Of a DNA stretch of 64,000 nt, positions 17,504 to 25,159 are shown piece after piece. The translations under genes and the position numbers were made by a program. Position 1 is the first letter of the stretch. Each line of letters starts with the position of its first letter. Below the pieces are notes generated by a model. It was not told the origin of the DNA, searched no databases, and saw only the letters and a list, made by a program, of their open reading frames with translations. Location: NCBI GenBank assembly GCA_949383255.1, contig CASJPF010000011.1:1-64000 (forward strand), in the 5' to 3' direction. The stretch is from Lachnospiraceae bacterium. GTDB taxonomy: Bacteria; Bacillota; Clostridia; Lachnospirales; Lachnospiraceae.

Positions 17504-18091
17504 ATGCTTGATGTAGTAAAGGATTTATTAATTTTAATGATTAGTTCCTCACTGATAAGCAATGTTGTGTTAAGTCAGTTTTTAGGGCTTTGCCCATTCC
17601 TTGGCGTGTCCAAAAAGGTTGACACAGCAGTTGGCATGGGGGGAGCGGTTATTTTCGTCATAACCATTGCATCTGGTGTGGCGGCTGTTATATATAAGGG
17701 AATTTTGGAACGGTTGGATATCACCTACTTGCAGACAATTGTATTTATTTTAGTAATTGCTGCTTTAGTACAATTTGTGGAAATGTTTTTAAAAAAGTAT
17801 GTGCCATCACTGTATCAGGCACTTGGCGTATATCTGCCGCTGATTACAACAAACTGCGCAGTACTTGGCATCGCGCTCACAAATGTGCAGAAAAATTATG
17901 GAATTGGTTTTAGCATTGCAAGTGGATTATTTACAGCGGTTGGATTTTTGATTGCGATTGTAATTCTTGCTGGAATCCGTGAAAAGATAGAATACAATGA
18001 CATACCAGAATCTTTTCAGGGAATGCCAATTGTATTGATAACAGCAGGTTTGATGGCGATTGCGTTCTGTGGATTTTCTGGATTGTTATAA
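17504..18091 (+). CDS. rnfA: Rnf electron transport complex subunit A
   Basis: Polytopic membrane subunit, 195 residues after correcting the start to ATG 17504. AGAAAGGA lies eight bases upstream; the GTG at 17462 lacks a site. It shares the RnfE-like motif LGLCPFLGVSKK near the first helix and has six hydrophobic segments (VLSQFLGLCPFL, TNCAVLGIAL). RnfA and RnfE form the inverted pair that is thought to hold an iron-sulfur centre in the membrane. It is followed 14 bases later by rnfB. Confidence 0.95.
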   Translation: MLDVVKDLLILMISSSLISNVVLSQFLGLCPFLGVSKKVDTAVGMGGAVIFVITIASGVAAVIYKGILERLDITYLQTIVFILVIAALVQFVEMFLKKYVPSLYQALGVYLPLITTNCAVLGIALTNVQKNYGIGFSIASGLFTAVGFLIAIVILAGIREKIEYNDIPESFQGMPIVLITAGLMAIAFCGFSGLL

Positions 18092-18105
18092 GGGGAGGTT
18101 AAAGT

Positions 18106-18897
18106 ATGAACATAACAGCAATATTGACAGCCGTTACTGTCGTGGGCGGAGTTGGTTTATTCTTGGGTATCTTCCTTGGGATTGCAAGTATTGTATTTAA
18201 GGTAGAGGTAGATGAAAAAGAGGAGGCAGTACTAGGAGTGCTTCCCGGGAATAACTGTGGAGGTTGTGGATATCCCGGTTGTTCGGGATTGGCTGCGGCG
18301 ATTGCAAAGGGCGAGGCACCTGTCAATGCTTGTCCTGTCGGCGGTGAATCAGTCGGAAAAAGGGTTGCCGCTATTATGGGTGTGGAGGCAGGTGATACTG
18401 TCCGAATGACTGCTTTTGTAAAGTGTGCAGGCGACTGTGAGAGGACAACAAAAATTTATGAGTACTCTGGTGTAGAGGATTGCGGTGTTGTTCGGTATGT
18501 GCCAGATGGTGGTGCAAAATCTTGTGACTATGGCTGCCTTGGATATGGAAACTGTGTGAAGGCGTGCCCATTTGATGCGATTCATATTGTGAATGGCATT
18601 GCAAAAGTGGATAAAGAGAAGTGCAAGGCATGTGGGAAGTGTGTGGCTGCATGTCCAAAACAGTTGATTGAATTGATACCATATGATGCGAAAGCGGTGG
18701 TGTCATGCAGTTCAAAAGATAAAGGACCAGTTACGATGAAGGCTTGTCAGACAGGGTGCATTGGGTGTAGTCTCTGTGTGAAGGTATGTCCATCAGGTGC
18801 AGTTACTGTGACTGATTTCCATGCGCATATTGATCAGAACAAGTGTACTGGCTGCGGAGCGTGCAAAGAAAAGTGTCCAAAAAAAGCGATTGTATAG
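18106..18897 (+). CDS. rnfB: Rnf electron transport complex subunit B (polyferredoxin)
   Basis: Ferredoxin-accepting subunit of 263 residues. An N-terminal membrane helix is followed by the Fe-S motif NNCGGCGYPGCSGLAAAI. Then come ferredoxin-like motif pairs (CGKCVAACPKQL, GCIGCSLCVKVCPSG, KCTGCGACKEKCPKK). The arrangement and length match clostridial RnfB. It completes the operon; no clear terminator hairpin was seen before the next gene. Confidence 0.95.
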   Translation: MNITAILTAVTVVGGVGLFLGIFLGIASIVFKVEVDEKEEAVLGVLPGNNCGGCGYPGCSGLAAAIAKGEAPVNACPVGGESVGKRVAAIMGVEAGDTVRMTAFVKCAGDCERTTKIYEYSGVEDCGVVRYVPDGGAKSCDYGCLGYGNCVKACPFDAIHIVNGIAKVDKEKCKACGKCVAACPKQLIELIPYDAKAVVSCSSKDKGPVTMKACQTGCIGCSLCVKVCPSGAVTVTDFHAHIDQNKCTGCGACKEKCPKKAIV

Positions 18898-18927
18898 TTT
18901 TTACTTTGCAGGCAGGGGATAATTACA

Positions 18928-19875
18928 ATGAAGAAAAAAATAATTTTAGTATATCTATTGTTGATGTTATCCTGTTTTTGTACAAGTTGTGTTCAGATTA
19001 GCGTTACGAATCCATCTGATACAAAATCGGAAAAAAGTGATGATGTCAATACAGAACTTTTCGTGCCAGAAGCGGTCACTTCAGAAAATTGGTTTGACTC
19101 TGTTCCTGAATATCGTGGAACACCATATATTGAGGTCAACAATGACATTCCATTCTTTTCGGCAACAGATAAACAAAATAGAGAGGCGTTTGAAATTTAT
19201 AGTGACTTAGACGCGTTAGGGCGCTGTCAAGTTGCATATGCAAATATTTGTGAGGAAATAATGCCAACAGAAGATAGAGAAGGGTCATTAAATTCAGTGA
19301 CCCCTACAGGTTGGCATCAAAATCAATACAATGGTAAGTGGATATATAATCGCTGCCATTTGATTGGCTATCAGCTCGCAGGAGAAAATGCAAACGAGAA
19401 AAATTTAATTACTGGCACAAGATATTTTAATGTTGAAGGGATGCTTCCTTTTGAAAATACAGTTGCTGATTATATAGATGACAACCCTAGCAATCATGTT
19501 TTATATCGTGTGACGCCAGTCTACAAAGAGGAAAATGACCTTGTTGCCTATGGGGTATTGATGGAAGCTTGGTCGGTGGAAGATAATGGATATGGATGTC
19601 AATTCTGTGTGTTTGTCTACAATGTGCAACAAGGTATAGAGATTGATTATGCCACTGGCGAGAACTGCGAAGTGACACAAGATTTATCAAATGTGGATTC
19701 TTCTCAGAACAAAACTGGTGATACATATATATTAAATACCAACAGTAAAAAGTTTCATAAAGAGGATTGTTCTAGTGGCAAGAGAATTGGTGATAAGAAT
19801 AAATCTATTTATACAGGACAAAGAGATGAGCTGATATCACAAGATTATACACCTGCTGAGTGTTGTAATCCATAG
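18928..19875 (+). CDS. DNA/RNA non-specific endonuclease lipoprotein
   Basis: Predicted surface nuclease of 315 residues. The signal peptide ends in lipobox CTSC. The betabetaalpha-metal nuclease core contains IYNRCHLIGYQLAGENANEK, in which His would be the base and the downstream Asn (NEKNLITGTRYFN) a metal ligand, as in streptococcal and EndA-like nucleases. The last 50 or so residues (YILNTNSKKFHKEDCSSG ... TPAECC) resemble the small Cys/His module found at the ends of other secreted Firmicutes nucleases. It likely degrades extracellular DNA for nutrients or uptake. Confidence 0.85.
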   Translation: MKKKIILVYLLLMLSCFCTSCVQISVTNPSDTKSEKSDDVNTELFVPEAVTSENWFDSVPEYRGTPYIEVNNDIPFFSATDKQNREAFEIYSDLDALGRCQVAYANICEEIMPTEDREGSLNSVTPTGWHQNQYNGKWIYNRCHLIGYQLAGENANEKNLITGTRYFNVEGMLPFENTVADYIDDNPSNHVLYRVTPVYKEENDLVAYGVLMEAWSVEDNGYGCQFCVFVYNVQQGIEIDYATGENCEVTQDLSNVDSSQNKTGDTYILNTNSKKFHKEDCSSGKRIGDKNKSIYTGQRDELISQDYTPAECCNP

Positions 19876-20041
19876 GTTTATTAAACTGTTGTTCTAAAAA
19901 TAAAGATTTACATTTGCCTTGCAAGCGTGTATACTGATACTATTATGCCACTAACTTATAGATAATCAATCATTATAATTTAAACAAGAAAATAGACGAA
20001 AAAGTCTACAGATTCTATTCAAGGAAATGGAGGGCACGAAG

Positions 20042-20635
20042 GTGGGAGAATTTTTGCAAGTAGCAATTATGCAAGGAGGTAAGGAAGAAGAAGCAAGGTC
20101 GATTGTAAGGACTGTGGCGGAAAAGTATTGCTGTACATTGTATGACAGCCATGCAGAGAGTGCTAGGAAGTATGACATTACAGACTTGTATGCAGAGGAA
20201 TGTAAATACAAAGAATTTCCAAATGGGGTAAGTATTTTAATGAACAATGAGTGTATGGGATATGGAGATATTGCAGGGGCGATATCGGAGATGTTCAGCA
20301 ATGCTGTTTTATTACTTTACATATATGATGGGGATTACTGGGCATATGAACTGTATCATCATGGAGAAAAGATAGACCAGTTTGACCCGTGGCCAGACTA
20401 TTTTGGTGGTGCTTCAGAGGAATTAATACAAGAATTAAAGGGGAATGCAGAACTGATTGCAAAATATTTTTCTGTAGACAAAGCAGAGATTGAAAAGTAT
20501 TTGGTTCGATGGGCGGATAAAAAACACGGTGAGAAAGCATATGAAGATGACGAGTTTGAGTACTGGTCAGATTGGCAGATGCTTGATTTTATGCGCAAAT
20601 TGGGATATTCATATGAATTTGGAGAGGAAGGGTGA
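20042..20635 (+). CDS. Hypothetical protein of unknown function
   Basis: I do not recognise a family. The track start ATG 20027 has AAGGA only one base away. GTG 20042 has GGAGG (20029-20033) eight bases upstream, so it is preferred and gives 197 residues (MGEFLQVAIMQGGKEE). The protein is soluble and acidic, rich in aromatic residues (YIYDGDYWAYELYHHGEKIDQF), with no signal peptide or helix for the membrane. The style is that of small cytosolic proteins of uncharacterised DUF type. Its TGA lies inside the first bases of the repeat at 20630, so its 3' end is fused to that element. Confidence 0.75.
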   Translation: MGEFLQVAIMQGGKEEEARSIVRTVAEKYCCTLYDSHAESARKYDITDLYAEECKYKEFPNGVSILMNNECMGYGDIAGAISEMFSNAVLLLYIYDGDYWAYELYHHGEKIDQFDPWPDYFGGASEELIQELKGNAELIAKYFSVDKAEIEKYLVRWADKKHGEKAYEDDEFEYWSDWQMLDFMRKLGYSYEFGEEG

Positions 20636-20738
20636 AAGAAAAAAAGAGAAAGGGATAAAATGCAAACACATATCTTTCACCCTTTGTGTTTGCGCCTCAA
20701 ATGAAAATGCAAGCATTTTCGATTGAGGCTTGGTGCAA
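20630..20738 (+). repeat. Structured repeat, family 2, copy a
   Basis: Almost identical to 32007-32114. GGGTGAAAG pairs with CTTTCACCC and GCAAACACA pairs with TGTGTTTGC in interleaved order. A third hairpin, GCCTCAA..GAAAATGC/GCATTTTC..TTGAGGC, follows. It supplies the TGA stop of the preceding gene and ends three bases before the transporter start codon at 20742. Confidence 0.85.
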
Positions 20739-20741
20739 ATA

Positions 20742-22148
20742 ATGAAAAGAGAAAAAAATAGAAATTCGTTTTCGGGCTCGATTGGTTTTGTGCTCACTGC
20801 GGCAGGAAGTGCTGTCGGTCTGGGAAATATCTGGCGGTTTCCATATCTGGCGGCAAAAGATGGCGGTGGATTGTTTCTAGTAATTTATTTAATTTTGGCG
20901 CTTACATTTGGATTTACACTACTTACAACAGAAATCGCGATTGGAAGAAAGACAAAGCAGAGTCCATTGACTGCATATGCGAAGTTAAATTCTAAGTGGG
21001 GCTTTCTAGGTGTGATTGCATGTCTTGTGCCAGTGATTATTATGCCGTACTACTGCGTGATTGGCGGATGGGTGGTAAAGTATTTTCTTGCTTATTTGAC
21101 AGGAAATGGTGCTGCGGCAGCAGAAGATGGCTATTTTACAGGATTTATCACTGGAGAATGGCAACCGATTGCGCTGTTATTTGTCTTTTTGTTAATGGTG
21201 GCGTTTATTGTATTTCGCGGGATTAACAAGGGGATTGAGTCATCTTCAAAGATATTGATGCCATTGTTGCTGTTGCTGGTTGTGGGGATTGCATTTTTTT
21301 CCTTGACAATTCACTATGAAGATGAGACAGGTGTGGCAAGAACAGGAATGCAGGGATTTTTGATTTATGTGGTTCCTGATTTTAGTGAAATGACAGTAAA
21401 GGGATTCTTTACAGTGCTGCTAGACGCAATGGGACAATTGTTTTTTAGCTTGAGTGTGGCGATGGGAATTATGGTTGCATATGGATCTTATGTCAAAGAT
21501 GATGCCAATTTGGTAAGATCAATTAATCAGATTGAAATATTTGACACGGCAGTTGCATTTTTAGCAGGTGTTATGATTATTCCAGCAGTTTATACCTTTA
21601 TGGGTAGAGAGGGCATGGCGGCGTCAGGACCAAGCTTGATGTTTGTATCGCTGCCAAAAGTGTTTGCGTCTATGGGAAAAATTGGAAATTTAGTAGGATG
21701 TCTCTTTTTTGCTATGGTGCTGTTTGCGGCGATTACAAGTGCTGTGTCTGTTATGGAGGCAGTGGTTTCTAGCTTTATGGACAAATTTCATATGACGCGC
21801 ACAAAAGCGGCAACAGTTGAGACAATCATTGCCATTGTTGGCGGTGTGATTGTATGTCTTGGGTACAATAAGTTGTATTTTGAACTGAAATTGCCAAATG
21901 GCGCAATTGCACAGATTTTGGATATTATGGACTATATTAGCAATAACTTGCTAATGCCACTGGTTGCAATTGGAACATGTGTTTTGATTGGCTGGATATT
22001 AAAGCCGAAGGCTGTGATTGATGAGGTGGAGAAATCCGGCAGTAGATTTGGCAGAAAGCGTTTGTATGTTGTAATGATTCAATATATTGCGCCGATCTTA
22101 TTGGTAATCTTATTGTTGAAATCAGTGGAAATATTGACCATTATATAG
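20742..22148 (+). CDS. Sodium-dependent transporter of the NSS/SNF family
   Basis: Na+-coupled symporter, probably for an amino acid, of 468 residues and about 11-12 membrane helices. The first helix carries the Na+/substrate-binding signature SAVGLGNIWRFPYLAAKDGG. Other family segments are PYYCVIGGWVVKYF and FFSLSVAMGIMVAYGSYV. The ATG at 20742 is chosen over the GTG at 20730; there is no good ribosome site, and the upstream repeat replaces the usual leader. The Na+ gradient it uses may be built by Rnf and the OadB pump. Substrate cannot be named. Confidence 0.9.
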   Translation: MKREKNRNSFSGSIGFVLTAAGSAVGLGNIWRFPYLAAKDGGGLFLVIYLILALTFGFTLLTTEIAIGRKTKQSPLTAYAKLNSKWGFLGVIACLVPVIIMPYYCVIGGWVVKYFLAYLTGNGAAAAEDGYFTGFITGEWQPIALLFVFLLMVAFIVFRGINKGIESSSKILMPLLLLLVVGIAFFSLTIHYEDETGVARTGMQGFLIYVVPDFSEMTVKGFFTVLLDAMGQLFFSLSVAMGIMVAYGSYVKDDANLVRSINQIEIFDTAVAFLAGVMIIPAVYTFMGREGMAASGPSLMFVSLPKVFASMGKIGNLVGCLFFAMVLFAAITSAVSVMEAVVSSFMDKFHMTRTKAATVETIIAIVGGVIVCLGYNKLYFELKLPNGAIAQILDIMDYISNNLLMPLVAIGTCVLIGWILKPKAVIDEVEKSGSRFGRKRLYVVMIQYIAPILLVILLLKSVEILTII

Positions 22149-22152
22149 ATAG

Positions 22153-22183
22153 ATAAGGGAGTTGTGTTACTCCCTTATTTTTC
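22153..22183 (+). terminator. Intrinsic terminator after the NSS transporter
   Basis: AAGGGAGT pairs with ACTCCCTT around a six-base loop and is followed by ATTTTT. It overlaps the end of the convergent acetyltransferase gene. Confidence 0.85.
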
Positions 22184-22772
22184 TGTCTTTAAAATAATAT
22201 TCTTTGTCATGGTCATTAATTTCACGCATTATTCGACAAGGATTTCCGACAGCGACAACATTTGCCGGCATATCCTTTGTCACAATGCTGCCAGCGCCGA
22301 TTACAGTGTTATCCCCAATTGTAACGCCTGGCATAATGATAGCTCCTGCGCCAATCCAGCAGTTTCTGCCAATATGGACAGGGATATTATATTGATACTG
22401 CTGTTCGCGTAGTTCTGGAAGGATTGGATGTGCTGCGGTGACAATGGTCACGTTCGGTCCAATCATAGTGTAATCTCCAATATAAATATGGGTGTCGTCT
22501 ACGCAGGTAAGATGATAGTTGGCGTAGACCATATTTCCAAAATGACAGTGATGACCGCCAAAATTTGCATAGAAAGGTGATTCAATATAGACGCCTTCCC
22601 CACAGTCGCCAAGCATTTCTTTAAGCAGTGCAGCTCTTTTTTCGAACTCAGAAGGTTTGGTCAGGTTGTATTCGCACAGCTTGTCCTGATAGGAAACCTG
22701 CTCTTTTATAATTTCTCCGTCACCCGGGAGATAAAGTTCTCTAGTGTGTAATTTCTCTTTCATTTCATGCAT
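22167..22772 (-). CDS. Maltose/galactoside O-acetyltransferase-like hexapeptide transferase
   Basis: Acetyl-CoA-dependent sugar O-acetyltransferase of the left-handed beta-helix family, 201 residues. The start is the ATG at 22772 (MHEMKEKL), with GGAGG eight bases upstream; the longer track ORF begins well before that site. The N-terminal helical cap (YNLTKPSEFEKRAALLKEML) and the hexapeptide coils (IGRNCWIGAGAIIMPGVTIG) are typical of LacA/Maa proteins. The catalytic His is expected in TAAHPI. The acceptor sugar is unknown. Confidence 0.9.
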   Translation of the reverse strand: MHEMKEKLHTRELYLPGDGEIIKEQVSYQDKLCEYNLTKPSEFEKRAALLKEMLGDCGEGVYIESPFYANFGGHHCHFGNMVYANYHLTCVDDTHIYIGDYTMIGPNVTIVTAAHPILPELREQQYQYNIPVHIGRNCWIGAGAIIMPGVTIGDNTVIGAGSIVTKDMPANVVAVGNPCRIMREINDHDKEYYFKDRKIRE

Positions 22773-22879
22773 TTTGCATACCTCCATTTTTGAAATCTTG
22801 TTTATAAATAACAATATCATATTTTGCGGAAAAAAGCACTTAAATTTTGTGTGTAATAAAATATTTGCAAGACAAGTGT

Positions 22880-22907
22880 TCATATTTTAAAATTTAGGAC
22901 ATATATT
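22880..22907 (+). promoter_or_regulatory. Sigma-E-like promoter of the spoIIIA operon
   Basis: TCATATT, 13 bases, CATATATT matches the Bacillus/Clostridium sigma-E pattern (kmATATT / CATAnnnT) closely. It lies 40 bases before the spoIIIAA start. spoIIIA is a known mother-cell sigma-E operon. Confidence 0.7.
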
Positions 22908-22947
22908 GAGATATGGACAGTGGGACAAACAAAAGGAGGCGTGTACA

Positions 22948-23886
22948 ATGACAGTGGATAATCGGATTTTACAGTTTTTTCCACAGGGACTTCGAGGGGA
23001 TTGGGAGCGAGGCAGTGTGAATTTCCAAAAGATACAGGAAATTAGACTGCGTGTCAATCAACCAGTGCGCGTGCTGACGGAGCGGGAACATAGACTTCCT
23101 ATTATATATGGTGAGCAGGAGCTGGAAGAAATTTTTCGTTATCTGTGTCACGATTCCGTTTATGCATATGAGGAGGAGCGAAAGCAAGGATATATCACTG
23201 TTGAGGGAGGACATAGAATTGGAATTACAGGAGAGCTTACAACAGCGGGAAATGGTCGATTTATTGCAAAATATATTCGTTATATGAATATCAGGCTGGC
23301 GCATGAACACAAAGATATTGCGAAGAAAATGATACGATATCTCTATCATACAAAGCGGGGGACTCCGTTTAATACGCTGATTATCTCGCCGCCAGGAGTT
23401 GGCAAGACAACCTTGCTTCGAGATATGATTCGTCTTTTTTCAAATGGTGCAGAAGGATATCGTGGATGCAATGTAGGTGTGATTGATGAGAGAGGTGAGA
23501 TTGCAGGGGCATACAGGGGCAGTGCCATGCTCGATTGCGGCGAACGGACAGATATTGTTACAGGTGGGGATAAGCAGCAGGGGATTTCTATCTTGGTGAG
23601 AACTTTTGCGCCGCGGGTAATTGCAATTGATGAAATTGGAAAAAGTGCAGATGCCGAGGCAATTTTTTATGCGGGAGTGTGTGGGTGTAATATATTGGCG
23701 ACAATACACGGCAGTTCTATGGAAGAGATTCAGCATAAATCTGAGATGGAGAGAATCTTCCAGTCTGAGTTGATTGACCGTTTTGTTGTGTTATCAATGG
23801 ATGAAAACATGGTTCGATATTTTGAGATTTATGACAGAAAGGGGAATCAAATATGTGGCAGAAATTTATTGCAGGTGCCTGCGTAA
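22948..23886 (+). CDS. spoIIIAA: Stage III sporulation protein AA (secretion-like ATPase)
   Basis: Mother-cell ATPase of the SpoIIIA-SpoIIQ feeding-tube complex, related to type II/IV secretion ATPases. The start is ATG 22948, with AAAGGAGG upstream; the track start at 22906 lies at the promoter. The 312-residue protein carries Walker A in SPPGVGKTTLLRDM and Walker B in VIAIDEIGKSADAEA. It is cytoplasmic. It overlaps spoIIIAB by 34 bases. Confidence 0.95.
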   Translation: MTVDNRILQFFPQGLRGDWERGSVNFQKIQEIRLRVNQPVRVLTEREHRLPIIYGEQELEEIFRYLCHDSVYAYEEERKQGYITVEGGHRIGITGELTTAGNGRFIAKYIRYMNIRLAHEHKDIAKKMIRYLYHTKRGTPFNTLIISPPGVGKTTLLRDMIRLFSNGAEGYRGCNVGVIDERGEIAGAYRGSAMLDCGERTDIVTGGDKQQGISILVRTFAPRVIAIDEIGKSADAEAIFYAGVCGCNILATIHGSSMEEIQHKSEMERIFQSELIDRFVVLSMDENMVRYFEIYDRKGNQICGRNLLQVPA

Positions 23887-24365
23887 TGACAGGGGCACTT
23901 GGATTTGGCTGGTCGCTTTGCGGTGAGATGAACAGTCAGATTTGGCATCTAAAACAACAGAAACAGATATTGTTGTATATTGCCGGTGAGATTACCTATC
24001 TTCATAGACCGATGGAAGAAATTTTTGATATGATTTCCACGAAGGCAGAGTCTCCATATGACCAGTTTCTAAGAGAAGTTTCTAAGAGAATGAAAGAGCG
24101 CAACGGGAAATCGCTAATTGCTATTTGGAATGAGGCTGTTCAAGACAGAGCAGAATTTATACAGACGGGAAAGGATTATTTATTAAAAATGGGAGATTGC
24201 TTTGCGTATGAAGGAGAGCAGCTTCAGGTGGAGGCGTTAGGATTATTTGGGACTGAGCTGGATAGTGAGATAGACAGGCTCACAGAGAAAAAGAATGAAA
24301 ACAGCCGGCTTATCAAGGCGCTTAGCACATTGACGGGAATTTTGTGTATCATTTTGTTTTTGTAG
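23853..24365 (+). CDS. spoIIIAB: Stage III sporulation protein AB
   Basis: Membrane component of the SpoIIIA complex with a GspF-like fold, 170 residues. A hydrophobic segment at each end (residues about 5-22 and 155-170) encloses a helical cytoplasmic region (QILLYIAGEITYLHRPMEEIF). The AGAAAGGGG site lies in the end of spoIIIAA. Identity rests on the position and the characteristic N-terminal block. Confidence 0.93.
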   Translation: MWQKFIAGACVMTGALGFGWSLCGEMNSQIWHLKQQKQILLYIAGEITYLHRPMEEIFDMISTKAESPYDQFLREVSKRMKERNGKSLIAIWNEAVQDRAEFIQTGKDYLLKMGDCFAYEGEQLQVEALGLFGTELDSEIDRLTEKKNENSRLIKALSTLTGILCIILFL

Positions 24366-24410
24366 GAAATAACAATTTGTGTACAGAATCGTTGTGAAAT
24401 GGGGATGAAA

Positions 24411-24605
24411 ATGGAAGTCAGTCTGATATTTAAGATAGCAGCAGTTGGTATATTGATAACGATACTCGGACAGGTATTGAAGCATAGCGGCAGAGAAGAA
24501 CATGCGTTTCTTATTAGTCTTGCCGGACTGGTGCTGGTGCTTTCATGGATTGTCCCATATATATATCAACTTTTTGAGATGATACAAGATTTATTTGCTT
24601 TATAG
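24411..24605 (+). CDS. spoIIIAC: Stage III sporulation protein AC
   Basis: Very small two-helix membrane protein, 64 residues from ATG 24411 (MEVSLIFKIAAVGILIT). The GGGGATG upstream favours this ATG over the one at 24399. It has the expected motif LGQVLKHSGREEHAFLISLAG. SpoIIIAC normally directly precedes spoIIIAD; here 173 bases separate them. Confidence 0.92.
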   Translation: MEVSLIFKIAAVGILITILGQVLKHSGREEHAFLISLAGLVLVLSWIVPYIYQLFEMIQDLFAL

Positions 24606-24632
24606 TAAGCGTGTTGACAATGGAGGCGTAGT

Positions 24633-24782
24633 ATGAAAAAAGAATCACAGGCAACAGCTCTGCGCACTTGCTGCGCTGAGCGTACACGTGCCATGCGACT
24701 TGTTCGCATGTGTGCATTCTGTACTTGCATCGTATTTTTTCATAGACATTTGTGTCTGGAAAGATATGAGGTGCAAGTATGA
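24633..24782 (+). CDS. Possible 49-residue ORF between spoIIIAC and spoIIIAD
   Basis: ATG 24633 has GGAGG six bases upstream, and the TGA at 24780 overlaps the spoIIIAD start (ATGA). The translation (MKKESQATALRTCCAERTRA...) is Cys/Arg-rich and not like SpoIIIA proteins. Much of it is palindromic repeat DNA, so it may be only a translation bridge across an insertion and not a functional protein. Confidence 0.3.
   Translation: MKKESQATALRTCCAERTRAMRLVRMCAFCTCIVFFHRHLCLERYEVQV
24651..24690 (+). repeat. Fragment resembling family 1 repeat
   Basis: AACAGCTCTGCGCACTTGCTGCGCTGAGCGTA resembles the left arm of the family 1 element (CAGGTCTGCGCATTTACTGCGCTGACCGTA). The neighbouring ACACGTGC..GCATGTGT is also palindromic. 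It sits inside the spoIIIA operon. Confidence 0.5.
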
Positions 24783-25159
24783 TTCAGATTTGTGTGCTTG
24801 CCATAGCAGGAGTTTTTGCAGCGCTAGTTATCAAAAAAGACAAACCAGAATTTGCGACGCTAATTATTATGCTTGTAAGCTTTTTTATTGCAATTAGAGT
24901 GCTCACAGTGCTAAAAACTGCCATTGGAGAGTTTGAGAACTGGGAGTCAATATTGGGGGGGAATATTGCGTATATATCACTTCTTTTAAAGATTATAGGA
25001 ATTACTTATGTGTGCGATTTTGCTTCTAACTTGTGTAAGGATTCTGGATATTCAGCACTCAGCAGCCATATAGAGTTATTTGGCAAGGTTGCGATTATGG
25101 TGGCAGGATTTCCAATCATTAGAATTATGATTGATATGCTTGAAGGAATGATAAGATGA
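24779..25159 (+). CDS. spoIIIAD: Stage III sporulation protein AD
   Basis: Membrane protein of 126 residues with four hydrophobic segments, part of the SpoIIIA channel complex between mother cell and forespore. The block LLKIIGITYVCDFASNLCKDSGYSALS is characteristic of SpoIIIAD. A GAGGTG site precedes the ATG, and its TGA overlaps the spoIIIAE start (ATGA). Confidence 0.93.
   Translation: MIQICVLAIAGVFAALVIKKDKPEFATLIIMLVSFFIAIRVLTVLKTAIGEFENWESILGGNIAYISLLLKIIGITYVCDFASNLCKDSGYSALSSHIELFGKVAIMVAGFPIIRIMIDMLEGMIR

Noticed and set aside
20609-20797. Minus-strand ORFs here and at 31877-32092 share the peptide MLAFSFEAQTQRVKDMCLHF
   Set aside because: The shared peptide comes from the duplicated family 2 repeat being read in antisense, not from a gene family. 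The repeat itself is reported.
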